Positions 8,079 through 16,317 of a stretch of DNA of 64,000 nucleotides are shown one piece after another. Numbering within the stretch: position 1 is the stretch's first letter; each line of letters opens with the position of its first letter. The notes below the pieces were generated by a model, which had not been told where the DNA came from, ran no database searches, and saw only the letters and a list, made by a program, of their open reading frames with translations. The DNA is from Runella sp. Its GTDB lineage: Bacteria > Bacteroidota > Bacteroidia > Cytophagales > Spirosomataceae. Both the position numbers and the translations under genes were made by a program. The stretch spans positions 33,331 through 97,330 of the forward strand of contig NZ_JAIXST010000304.1 of assembly GCF_027484545.1 (NCBI RefSeq), read 5' to 3'.

Positions 8079-9143
8079 ATGAAAGCATTTGCATTTTACG
8101 GAGCAATCTTACTGCCTTTATTAGGTTTGTTTTCTTCTTAAAATGAGAACGAAATTGTGTCCCAAATCGCTCCTGTTTCAGCTGACTGCGCCAAGGAAAA
8201 AGGAACCGCAAAAGTAGTTTGTTTTGCGGAAGCCTTTAAAGCGACCCTGAATGCCGAGCAAACCGCTCAACTTCAATTGGAATATACCAAAAGCAACGCG
8301 GTGAAGTGGTCCAATTTTCCTGAATTCAGACCGACACGCGTGGGGATTCGATTGGGGCTGCTCAATCCGGCGCAATTGGCGGCGGCCAAGGCACTGATGT
8401 CGGCGGTTTTGTCGCACGAATCGGAGCAGGAAGGATTTGGGGAAATGGAAGGCAACTTAGCGGCCGATGATTTTTTCGGACAGCATACCAACAATCCGAA
8501 GCTGTTCAGTTCGGGCAATTTCTTTATCGCCTTTCTCGGAAAACCAAGTACTTCCGACCTTTGGGAGTTGCAATTCGGCGGGCATCATTATGCGTTTGCC
8601 AATACCTACAAAGGCGGAAAAATCATCGGTGCGACGCCTTCCTTCCGAGGGGTTGAACCCTCGGTATTTGAATGGAACGGCAAGAAATACCAACCGCTCG
8701 AACAGGAAAAAGACGCGTTTGCCACCCTGATTGGTTCGTTGAAGGAAGAGGAGAAAACGACGGCCAAGCTGCGTTTGTCCTTTAACAATATTCTGTTAGG
8801 CCCCAATCAGGACGGAAAGTTTCCTTTGGAAAAACAGGGTGTAAAGGTGGGGGATTTGAGCAGTGCGCAGCAAAAATGGGTGAAAAAAGCCATGGAAAGC
8901 TACGTTCGGGATTTGGATGCGGAAACGGCCGAGGAATGGATGAAAAAGTACACGGCCGAATTGCCCGAGACCTACGTAGCCTACGCAGGAAGCGGCACGA
9001 TGAACCAAGTGGGTGATTACGTTCGCATCGACGGACCGAGTATTTGGATTGAGTATTCGGCGCAGCCGAGCCGTGATATTCCCGGTACGACGCATCCGCA
9101 TTCGGTTTGGCGTGATAGGAAGAGTGATTATGGGGGGAATTAG
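8079..9143 (+). pseudogene. Secreted DUF3500 protein with an ochre codon after the signal peptide
   Basis: The track lists 8157-9143 (GTG start). In the same frame 78 bp upstream there is an ATG (8079) opening a good signal peptide, MKAFAFYGAILLPLLGLFSS, that runs directly into TAA at 8139-8141. Then the frame continues as NENEIVSQIAPV. CAA (Gln) to TAA is the simplest explanation. The body is DUF3500: KWSNFPEF, GNLAADDFFGQ, FGGHH, DGPSIWIEYSA and the terminal HPHSVWRDRKSDYGGN. Without the leader the protein would stay in the cytoplasm. It is paralogous to the 5240 gene; the two flank the HupE/UreJ gene. The family has no known function. Confidence 0.8.
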
Positions 9144-9178
9144 TGAGGAGGCTTTAGTAGGAATCCACCTATTTACAA

Positions 9179-9219
9179 ATACAAAGCCTCTTAAAAAGCT
9201 CATTTGAGAGGCTTTGTAT
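9179..9219. terminator. Hairpin terminator after the DUF3500 gene
   Basis: Perfect 13-bp stem ATACAAAGCCTCT/AGAGGCTTTGTAT, 35 bp after the stop. No long T run follows, so this may be a palindrome working in both directions. Confidence 0.55.
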
Positions 9220-9385
9220 TCAAGAAGATGTTCAATGATTTTGAGAAATATTTTGTGTATTACTTTAATAATGAGTAATTTATCTCAAAATGAATCCCTA
9301 ATTTCTTTAACTGATTTGAGGACTTCGGATACAGTTTGCGCAAAGGCTTTGGTAAACATATAAATACGACTCCATTCCTTAATTA
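9220..9385. other. AT-rich gap, no supported gene
   Basis: A 30-codon ATG frame (9271-9363, plus strand) is the only open reading frame seen. It has no recognisable homology and is not called as a gene. Base composition shifts to AT-rich here and stays so to about 11.45 kb. Confidence 0.4.
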
Positions 9386-9889
9386 TTAAAGGATAATCCT
9401 ATTCTCTATTCTTAAAACATATCCTGTATCATTAAGAAATTGTTCCATACGTCTTATCTGGCTCTCCTTAAATTTAGGATGTTCACTATTGGCTATATAT
9501 GCTTTTTTTGTTGTGTATTCTCCCGCTTCATCTGAATCCCCAAAATTGCCAATTGTAGTACGTATTTGTTTTTCAGCATCTTTTACCCATGAATTCCCTA
9601 ATGCTCCTCTTTCTTTCAATTCAATAAAAATTATAACCCTGTCATAAATCAAAACACCATCGCAACGTTTATCCATAGTTCCATCTTCTCTACTAACAGC
9701 GATACAATTATCAATTGCAGTAAATATTACATGATTTCTGTCTTCGTTCACTACAACAGCAATCCATTTACTTCCATCAGACTCATCAATATATGCAGGA
9801 TTTTTAGCTGGATGCGGATCATCACAAAGCCCGAATAATTTTCTGTTAGAATGAGTTTTACAAACTTCAACTGCTAAATTAATGCTCAT
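9386..9889 (-). CDS. PD-(D/E)xK-like protein paired with an OLD-type ATPase (candidate nuclease effector)
   Basis: 167 aa, not recognised as a named family. The segment CDGVLIYDRVIIFIELK gives Asp77-x12-Glu90-x-Lys92 on two predicted beta strands, the layout of the PD-(D/E)xK nuclease core. An upstream His/Asp-rich N-terminus and a helical C-terminus flank it. Its ATG overlaps the ATPase stop (ATGA), so it is the second gene of a tight two-gene operon. By analogy with ATPase-nuclease defence modules it may be the DNA-cutting partner. That role is an inference; a coenzyme- or RNA-binding function cannot be excluded. Codon and base use are more AT-rich than neighbours. Confidence 0.65.
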   Translation of the reverse strand: MSINLAVEVCKTHSNRKLFGLCDDPHPAKNPAYIDESDGSKWIAVVVNEDRNHVIFTAIDNCIAVSREDGTMDKRCDGVLIYDRVIIFIELKERGALGNSWVKDAEKQIRTTIGNFGDSDEAGEYTTKKAYIANSEHPKFKESQIRRMEQFLNDTGYVLRIENRIIL

Positions 9890-11136
9890 AAATTTTGTTG
9901 AATTTCCAATAATTGCGCAAATAGTTCATTCCCATCTCCAAGTCTTTCATTCAATTCGTTTTCATCTGATGGTAAACCATTATATGCTTCTAATTTTTTG
10001 ATACTTCCTTCTTTTTCATCCAATTCGTAAATAATTAAATCAATTGGCTTCACAGTTGATAATAATGGAACAATCTCATTTAATAATTTTAGATTTTTTT
10101 CCGTTTTAATCATTTCTGCCAGCATATTTGCCTTTACTGAAAGTGTTAAATAATTAATTAAATATGGACTATGTGTCGTCATAATTAATTTATTGGCTTC
10201 GTCCATATTATTAAACTCCAATAGGCTATTCAGTATTTTTTGTTGGGAAGTAGGAAATAGATTTTGTTCCGGTTCTTCAACTATATTGATAAAACATCTT
10301 TTGTTAAATCTTTTTGATATTGCAGATAACGCAACTCTTTTTTGTTCATCAGTTAGTTTGGCATCTTGAAATAAATTTGTAATTGCTTCGCTAAAACGTT
10401 TTAATTCAAAACTGCTCATAGATTCCTCCTTATCATATGTACCGCCTCTCGTCCTACTCTCGATTCTATTAGCTAAATATCTACTGACAAGGTATAGAGG
10501 AACCAATGATTGATACCCACTCGATGACTCGGTTAATCTTATTTTATAGCCTTCTCCCTTAATATTTATAATATCATTTAATTTATCATATTCTATATCT
10601 ACATTGTTAATAGGCAAACTTAAATTTCCTCTCATTTGATTTTTAGCATTATCAAATTCAGTAACAAATTCAACTAAAGATTCAGAGGAAAATTTCAAGA
10701 CGTCAGGTTTCCTTACAGTGCTTATAAAATTACGTTCTGCCGGTACATACATGATTTGAGGTAACAAATATTTCCCTGTTTTATTCTCATTAACAGTTAA
10801 ATTTCCTGCTTTATAAGCTATATGATAGGCTTCTCCCTGATATTCAATTTCTGTCTGGTAATCGCTGTTGCTGTCAGAAAAATAATTTTCAAGACGATGA
10901 TATTTACAATATACATTTTGAAATCGCTTTCGTTGGGTAAACCACTTTGAATTATAGTCTCCCCTCACTAAAGCTTTTTCAATCCAACTTAATGTTGAGA
11001 AGAGCTTTGCAATTGTGCTCTTGCCGCTTCCTTGATTGCCAATAAGTACCGTAACTTTATTAATATCAATCCATCCATCATTTTCTTGGTAACCGCCTTT
11101 TATTGGACCAAAATTTTTTATTCTAATTCTGCTCAT
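9886..11136 (-). CDS. AAA/OLD-like ATP-binding protein, first gene of a putative defence module
   Basis: 416 aa. Walker A GNQGSGKST (33-41) follows an N-terminal strand typical of RecF/OLD-like ATPases (IRIKNFGPIKGG). ABC-type signature region ESSSGYQSLVPL (about 203-214), Walker B FINIVEEPEQNLFP (272-285, with the catalytic Glu pair) and H-loop TTHSPYL (about 310-316) complete the fold. There is no TOPRIM domain at the C-terminus, unlike OLD/Gabija GajA nucleases. The nuclease function is therefore probably supplied by the overlapping downstream gene. AT-rich and next to a tRNA, which suggests horizontal acquisition. Confidence 0.82.
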   Translation of the reverse strand: MSRIRIKNFGPIKGGYQENDGWIDINKVTVLIGNQGSGKSTIAKLFSTLSWIEKALVRGDYNSKWFTQRKRFQNVYCKYHRLENYFSDSNSDYQTEIEYQGEAYHIAYKAGNLTVNENKTGKYLLPQIMYVPAERNFISTVRKPDVLKFSSESLVEFVTEFDNAKNQMRGNLSLPINNVDIEYDKLNDIINIKGEGYKIRLTESSSGYQSLVPLYLVSRYLANRIESRTRGGTYDKEESMSSFELKRFSEAITNLFQDAKLTDEQKRVALSAISKRFNKRCFINIVEEPEQNLFPTSQQKILNSLLEFNNMDEANKLIMTTHSPYLINYLTLSVKANMLAEMIKTEKNLKLLNEIVPLLSTVKPIDLIIYELDEKEGSIKKLEAYNGLPSDENELNERLGDGNELFAQLLEIQQNL

Positions 11137-11277
11137 TTTATTCTAAGAATTTTAAGACCAAAATTTGTTATAATGCTTCCCAGAATTTAGGCAGGCACAA
11201 TAAATTGGAGATTGCTGTCTAAAACAAACACAAAAATGGGAAAAACCAACATGTGAGTTTTAGTTCAGATTTTAAGA

Positions 11278-11306
11278 CAAATGTAGCGACTATCAAAGAA
11301 CAACAA
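11278..11306 (-). promoter_or_regulatory. Candidate promoter of the ATPase/nuclease operon
   Basis: Read on the minus strand: TTG (11306-11304), 18-bp spacer, TACATTTG (11285-11278). It fits the phylum consensus and would give a 5'-UTR of about 135 nt. Confidence 0.4.
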
Positions 11307-11453
11307 AATTCTAAGTTAGCTTCCAAATATGAATTGTATTGCTACAGCGAAACCTCCGACTCAAATTACTGAATGTAAAAGCAACTCTTAGCATCAGCAA
11401 GTCAGGTGTAATCTCAGCCATATTTAGCGTTTTGAAACAATAATTTGAAGATG

Positions 11454-11525
11454 TGACCTCGACGGGAATCGAACCCGTATCAAGCGTTTAGGAAACGCTT
11501 ATTCTATCCGTTGAACTACGAAGTC
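11454..11525 (-). tRNA. tRNA-Arg (anticodon CCU)
   Basis: Cloverleaf drawn by hand: acceptor GACTTCG/CGAGGTC (one G-U) with discriminator A, anticodon arm AGCGT-TTCCTAA-ACGCT giving anticodon CCT, and T arm with GTTCGATTC. 72 nt; CCA is not encoded. Confidence 0.92.
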
Positions 11526-11544
11526 TATTTTTTACATTGGTCAG

Positions 11545-11604
11545 CCGTCGTATCAAGCGTTTGGAAAATGCTTATCGGGCGGCGTTCCATTGAATTACGA
11601 AATC
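11545..11604 (-). pseudogene. Decayed tRNA copy next to tRNA-Arg
   Basis: The plus-strand stretch gtatcaagcgttt...cttat...ccattgaattacgaaatc matches the 5' two thirds of the adjacent tRNA-Arg. It has substitutions in the D arm and a rearranged anticodon loop, and the T arm and 3' acceptor strand are missing. It cannot fold as a tRNA. Either a tandem tRNA that decayed or a scar of integration. Confidence 0.7.
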
Positions 11605-11628
11605 TGAATTTGTGCAAATTTCTGAAAA

Positions 11629-12879
11629 CTATTCCGCAATATCAAAGTTGGGCGGCATTCCGTCGAAGAAATTCATCTTGGTCCAATTTGGATAGATTTG
11701 GAAGTGTTTGGTCTTCACCAATTCAAAGAGCGTAGCCCGTAATTCTTCCAAATTTTCCTTGTTTTCAGCAGAAATAAAGACAACATGGTCAGATTTGCCG
11801 GTCAGGTAGCTCTTCTTCAATTTGGCCAATACCATTTCTTTGGTTTGCTCAATGATGATTTCGCCTTCGGGCGTCTCAATCACCTCGTCAAAATCTGCCG
11901 CTTTGGGATGATAGGCGTCTATTTTGTTGAAAACCAAGATGGTAGGCTTGTCGGCGGCTTTGATTTCGGTCAAAGTTTGGTTGACAATCTCAATTTGCTC
12001 CTCAAAAGAAGGGTGCGAAATGTCCACCACGTGCAACAAAATATCCGCTTCGCGTACTTCGTCCAATGTAGATTTAAACGACTCAATGAGCGTAGTGGGC
12101 AGCTTACGAATAAACCCAACGGTATCAGTCAGCAAAAACGGAATGTTTTCCAGTACCATTTTGCGCACGGTAGAATCCACGGTGGCAAAGAGTTTATTCT
12201 CGGCAAAAACGTCCACTTTGGCCAAGCGTCGCATGAGGGTGGATTTGCCCACGTTGGTATAGCCCACCAAAGCTACGCGTACCAAACGGTCACGTTCTTT
12301 GCGGCGGGTCACGCTTTGTTTGTCAATTTTTTCGAGTTTTTCCTTCAAAAAAGCAATCCGATCCTGCACGATACGACGGTCAGTTTCCAACTCTTTTTCC
12401 CCCGGACCGCGCATCCCGACGCCCCCTTTTTGGCGGCTCAAGTGGGTCCACATACGGGTAAGGCGAGGGTAAATGTATTGATATTGAGCTAATTCCACTT
12501 GAGTTTTGGCCTGTGCGCTTTGAGCCCGCATCACAAAAATGTCAAGTATCAATAAACTGCGGTCGAGTACTTTTATATCTTTAAACTCCGCCTCCAGGTT
12601 GCGCACCTGCGAGGGGATGAGTTCGTCATCAAAAATAATCATGTCCACGGGATTGTCAGTCACGAAAATTTTGATGTCTTCGAGTCTTCCTTTGCCCACA
12701 AACGTCCGATTATCAGGATATTCGAGTTTTTGAGTAAATGTCTTTACGGTCTGTACACCCAGCGTAGCGGCCAAAAAAGCCAACTCTTCCAAGTATTCTT
12801 TGGTTTGTGCAGCGGTCTGCCGTTGAGTAGTAACGGCGACCAACACGGCTGTTTCCTGTTTTTTTGCGGTTGAATTCAT
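11629..12879 (-). CDS. hflX: GTPase HflX
   Basis: 416 aa, a usual length for the family. The N-terminal HflX domain includes GKGRLEDI and the Gly-rich QKGGVGMRGPGEKELETDRR linker. The G domain follows with G1 VGYTNVGKST, G3 DTVGFI and G4 NKID. HflX is a ribosome-binding GTPase that splits or rescues stalled ribosomes, especially in heat stress. Monocistronic by layout, ending 25 bp from the tRNA remnant. Confidence 0.95.
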   Translation of the reverse strand: MNSTAKKQETAVLVAVTTQRQTAAQTKEYLEELAFLAATLGVQTVKTFTQKLEYPDNRTFVGKGRLEDIKIFVTDNPVDMIIFDDELIPSQVRNLEAEFKDIKVLDRSLLILDIFVMRAQSAQAKTQVELAQYQYIYPRLTRMWTHLSRQKGGVGMRGPGEKELETDRRIVQDRIAFLKEKLEKIDKQSVTRRKERDRLVRVALVGYTNVGKSTLMRRLAKVDVFAENKLFATVDSTVRKMVLENIPFLLTDTVGFIRKLPTTLIESFKSTLDEVREADILLHVVDISHPSFEEQIEIVNQTLTEIKAADKPTILVFNKIDAYHPKAADFDEVIETPEGEIIIEQTKEMVLAKLKKSYLTGKSDHVVFISAENKENLEELRATLFELVKTKHFQIYPNWTKMNFFDGMPPNFDIAE

Positions 12880-13046
12880 TTACGATTCCGTCCCGAATTC
12901 ATTCGGGATTAATAGTTAACCGTTATTGGTTAAACGGGTATAGATAACGGCGTTGATTTTCAGAAAGTTTCTTGATTTATGACGAAGTTAAAGCTTTAAC
13001 TTGATTTTTTGTAATTTGTCGTGCTGAAAGTGTCTAAAGAGTGTTC

Positions 13047-13889
13047 ATGGGTCAGGATAACAACCGGTTTTATATGCTTCGTTTTTTTAAATATGTTCTT
13101 CTTACCTATTTTGTATCTACACTGCTGATTTGGGCGTTTCATCCTTTCGCTTTATTTCGACCCACAACCTTAGCCGCCGATTACGAATATCGCTTTGCCT
13201 TGCCGTTTCGGGAAATCAATTTTGAACGCGAAAAAGGCGTAAAATTGAATGCCCTGTGGTTTAGCAAAGACAGTAATTCACTTTCTCAAAAGGGGCCGGT
13301 CGTGTTGTTTTTTCACGGAAATCGCGACAATTTGGCTCGGTGGGGCCGTGAATATGCCGAACGATTTACGAGCAGGGGCTACAACGTGTTGATGTACGAC
13401 TATCGCGGTTACGGCAAAAGCACTGGCGAGCGCTCCGAAGCCACCCTTCATCGGGATGCACAGCACCTGTATGATTTCCTGAAAAAACAGTTTTCAGAAG
13501 ACTCTATTGTGGTGTATGGTTATTCGTTGGGAACAGGAATGGCGTCGCGCATTGCGGCCAATAACCGTCCTAAATTGCTGATTTTAGAGGCGCCTTACGC
13601 CAGTATGCCAACGTTGGGGCGCACTCAATTGCCGATTTTTCCGTATGAATGGCTCACGCGCTACAAGTTCAGAACGGATAGCTGTTTTGCGCATATTCAT
13701 TGCCCTATCCATCTTTTTCACGGTACCAAAGACATTACAGTTCCTTACAAAAACAGCCTTCTTCTTTTGTCAACTCCGGCACCTGAAAGTCCTGCCAAAG
13801 TGAAGTTAACCACCATTCCCGGCGGGCATCATTTGTACCTGAACAGTTCGCCAATTTATCGTTCAGCGTTGGATAGTTTGCTGAAGTAA
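13047..13889 (+). CDS. Alpha/beta hydrolase, membrane-anchored (BEM46/ABHD13-like)
   Basis: ATG 13047 chosen (280 aa); the GTG 13041 and ATG 13074 starts are alternatives. The N-terminal hydrophobic helix (FKYVLLTYFVSTLLIWAF) anchors the protein in the inner membrane. The hydrolase fold shows the oxyanion turn FFHGNRDN, nucleophile elbow GYSLGTG, an Asp in HGTKDITVP and a catalytic His in PGGHHLYL. Substrate unknown; homologues are annotated as serine esterases or peptidases. The gene ends in front of a large palindrome. Confidence 0.85.
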   Translation: MGQDNNRFYMLRFFKYVLLTYFVSTLLIWAFHPFALFRPTTLAADYEYRFALPFREINFEREKGVKLNALWFSKDSNSLSQKGPVVLFFHGNRDNLARWGREYAERFTSRGYNVLMYDYRGYGKSTGERSEATLHRDAQHLYDFLKKQFSEDSIVVYGYSLGTGMASRIAANNRPKLLILEAPYASMPTLGRTQLPIFPYEWLTRYKFRTDSCFAHIHCPIHLFHGTKDITVPYKNSLLLLSTPAPESPAKVKLTTIPGGHHLYLNSSPIYRSALDSLLK

Positions 13890-13950
13890 AAATAGTAACA
13901 GGAAAAGCTGCATAGCAGCGCAATAATTGTAGCAAAGAAATGTACACCCG

Positions 13951-14031
13951 AACAAGCCACTAAAGGTGCAGCGCACCGAAATAACTACACCTGAAATAGC
14001 TATTTCGGTGCGCTGCACCTATTTGCTTGTT
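13951..14031. repeat. Large nested palindrome between convergent genes
   Basis: Perfect 20-bp arms at 13964-13983 and 14001-14020 (AGGTGCAGCGCACCGAAATA and its complement), plus outer arms AACAAGC/GCTTGTT. Each arm holds a smaller GGTGC/GCACC hairpin. It lies between the stops of a plus-strand and a minus-strand gene, so it is a bidirectional terminator or a REP-like element. Confidence 0.75.
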
Positions 14032-14081
14032 GATTTTAATTCTGCTGCTACAACTATTTTGGTACTACGTACCTGATTACC

Positions 14082-16187
14082 TTACAATTTTTTCTCAAAA
14101 AAGGCGGCAATGGCTTTGTTTACTTTGACTTGGTTGGCGTGCATCATAAAATGGTGCGTATCATCCACGATCACCATCGTTTCCATAGGCACCCCCAATT
14201 CTTCCAAACGACGAACCAAGTCGGTGCTTTGGCTGAACCGTACGTTGCGGTCGTCGTCGCCGTGAATAAAGAGCACGGGCGATTTCCACGTATTGACGTA
14301 GGCCACGGGGGAAGATTTCCAGGCTACTTCCAACGCACGATCCGCATCGGGAGCGCGTTCGTATTGGTCGGGGAGGACGAGGCTGCGGGCGCGCTCGACG
14401 GTGCGGTCGTGTACACCGTGAATGTCAACCCCCACGGCAAACAGTTTTGAATCACGCCCCAACGCAAGAGCAGTTAGAAAGCCGCCGTAAGAGCCGCCGT
14501 AAATACCGATTCGCTTGGGGTCTATTTGGCTTTGTTTAGCCAACCATTCGCCCGCCGCTTTGATATCCAAGTACTCGGATGCACCGTTTGAACCCCCGTT
14601 TTTGGCGTTGTGAAATTCATAACCGTACCCAATTCCCAAGCGGTAGTTGACCGAAAGGACTACAAAACCACGACTCGCCAAGTATTGGTTCATGGCGTAT
14701 GCATTGGCATAATAATCGGAATAATTCCACCCCAACAGCATTTGGCGAGGTGGCCCGCCGTGTACGTAAATGATGGCTGGTTTTTTGGCCGATCCGCCCG
14801 CTTTTTCAAAGAGTTGGCAATGCACCGTCACTCCGTCCGACGATTTGAACACGACCTGTTTGGGCGTTACTAAATCGGCTGCGGGATAGTTGGCAGGTAA
14901 ACGGTCCGTAGCCAGTAACTTGATTGTGCCGCCATTGGCTGGCATTACGCAGGGGAGGGGAGGGCGTTGTGCCGTCGCACTCACAAATGCTAAGGTCTGT
15001 CCATCGCCAGTAAGAACAGGAAACCACTCCAAACCTGCGCCGGGAGTCATGACCTTCATATCTGCTTGACTTACCGAGACTTTGACGACGTGGCGCCGGT
15101 CAATATCCAACGGGTCAGTGCCGGCATTGGCGGCAAAAACTAATGATTTACCGTCGGCGCTCAGTTGGATATGTTCACACATAAAATTGCCCGGAGTGAG
15201 CAATAAAGGTTTGCCGCCCTGCTCGGTCAACGAATACAAATGAGGCCATCCGTCTTGGTAGGAAAGAAAAACGATGCGGTCGGCGGCCCAGTGTAAGTTG
15301 GTGCCGCCGTGCGTATTGGGCACCGACCCACTCAGTGTTTTTGGGGCTGTCCAGAGCGTTTTTGCCTGCCCGGTGCTAACCTCTGCCGTGACAATCGACC
15401 ACGGAATGTGTTTTCTAACGAGGATAGAATCGGGTTTGCCTCCTAAGCCATTTGCCCGAACAAAAACCAATTTCTTTCCATCGGGTGACCACCTCGGCGA
15501 ACTGTCACGCTTGTACTGAGGGTCTATCCAACTAATTGGGGTCTTGGCATCGGTGAAAACTCCAATAAAACTGTGGTCAACGCGGTTGGATTGGAATGCC
15601 AAACGACTTCCATCGGGTGACCAAACGGGCGAGCCATTGGTGCCCCGGGCCGAAAACAGCATCACGGGCGATGCCGAGCCGTCGATGGGAGCCGTGTAGA
15701 TTTGTCCGCCTTTTGCAAAGGCCACTTTATCGCTTTTGGGTGAAATGACCGGTTCTTCTCCCTCTCCCAGCGCTTTGGGCTCACCACCCGAAAAAGGAAC
15801 GGCCCAGATCTGTACTTTGGGAGGGGTCGGGCTGAAGGTAGGATTGACAGGCAGTTCATCACCCCAATTGGAGCCATGGTCACCGCCCCGCACGTAAATC
15901 ACCCACTTTCCATCCGGCGAAAGCGCAACGCTGCTCAATTCCTGACCGTCGTCTTGTACATAATTGGTCAGGCGGCGGGCGCTGAAATCGGGTCCTTCGG
16001 CTACGTAGATGTTGCGTTGTCCCTGCTCGTTGAAAGCCCACGCAATGCGGGAGCCAGTGGCTGCGGCGGTGAGTTCGTTGGGAAAAGGATACGATTTAAC
16101 GACGTCTAAATTGAGTCCTGTTTGGGACCGGGCCATTGTAATGAAAACGGAAAATAAGAGAAAGGTCAGGTGTAGACGAAATTTCAT
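14082..16187 (-). CDS. Secreted S9 family peptidase (prolyl oligopeptidase / acylaminoacyl peptidase type)
   Basis: 701 aa. Signal peptide about 1-21 (ending ARSQ). A beta-propeller of PD40/WD40-like blades follows (repeated SPDGK-type motifs, to about residue 430), then a C-terminal alpha/beta hydrolase domain. The catalytic serine is in GIYGGSYGGFL, the Asp in HGDDDRNV and the His in VDDTHHFMM. Likely a periplasmic peptidase acting on short peptides admitted through the propeller. A TAAGTTTG -7-like box lies just upstream on the minus strand. Confidence 0.92.
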   Translation of the reverse strand: MKFRLHLTFLLFSVFITMARSQTGLNLDVVKSYPFPNELTAAATGSRIAWAFNEQGQRNIYVAEGPDFSARRLTNYVQDDGQELSSVALSPDGKWVIYVRGGDHGSNWGDELPVNPTFSPTPPKVQIWAVPFSGGEPKALGEGEEPVISPKSDKVAFAKGGQIYTAPIDGSASPVMLFSARGTNGSPVWSPDGSRLAFQSNRVDHSFIGVFTDAKTPISWIDPQYKRDSSPRWSPDGKKLVFVRANGLGGKPDSILVRKHIPWSIVTAEVSTGQAKTLWTAPKTLSGSVPNTHGGTNLHWAADRIVFLSYQDGWPHLYSLTEQGGKPLLLTPGNFMCEHIQLSADGKSLVFAANAGTDPLDIDRRHVVKVSVSQADMKVMTPGAGLEWFPVLTGDGQTLAFVSATAQRPPLPCVMPANGGTIKLLATDRLPANYPAADLVTPKQVVFKSSDGVTVHCQLFEKAGGSAKKPAIIYVHGGPPRQMLLGWNYSDYYANAYAMNQYLASRGFVVLSVNYRLGIGYGYEFHNAKNGGSNGASEYLDIKAAGEWLAKQSQIDPKRIGIYGGSYGGFLTALALGRDSKLFAVGVDIHGVHDRTVERARSLVLPDQYERAPDADRALEVAWKSSPVAYVNTWKSPVLFIHGDDDRNVRFSQSTDLVRRLEELGVPMETMVIVDDTHHFMMHANQVKVNKAIAAFFEKKL

Positions 16188-16317
16188 AGAGTTAGGATTT
16201 AGTAGAATCCAAACTTACTAAAAAACACTGTTTTGAAGAAGATAATTAGAGGCTTTAACCTCGCAAGCAATAAGAATTTGCATAAATTTCTGAATTTAGC
16301 GGTTTAATCGCTGACGT

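Noticed and set aside
9271-9363. 30-codon ORF (MSNLSQNESL...)
   Set aside because: No homology, no promoter and AT-rich context; not distinguishable from chance.
11785-12492. 235-aa plus-strand ORF
   Set aside because: Antisense shadow of hflX; no recognisable motif and the opposite strand has complete GTPase motifs.
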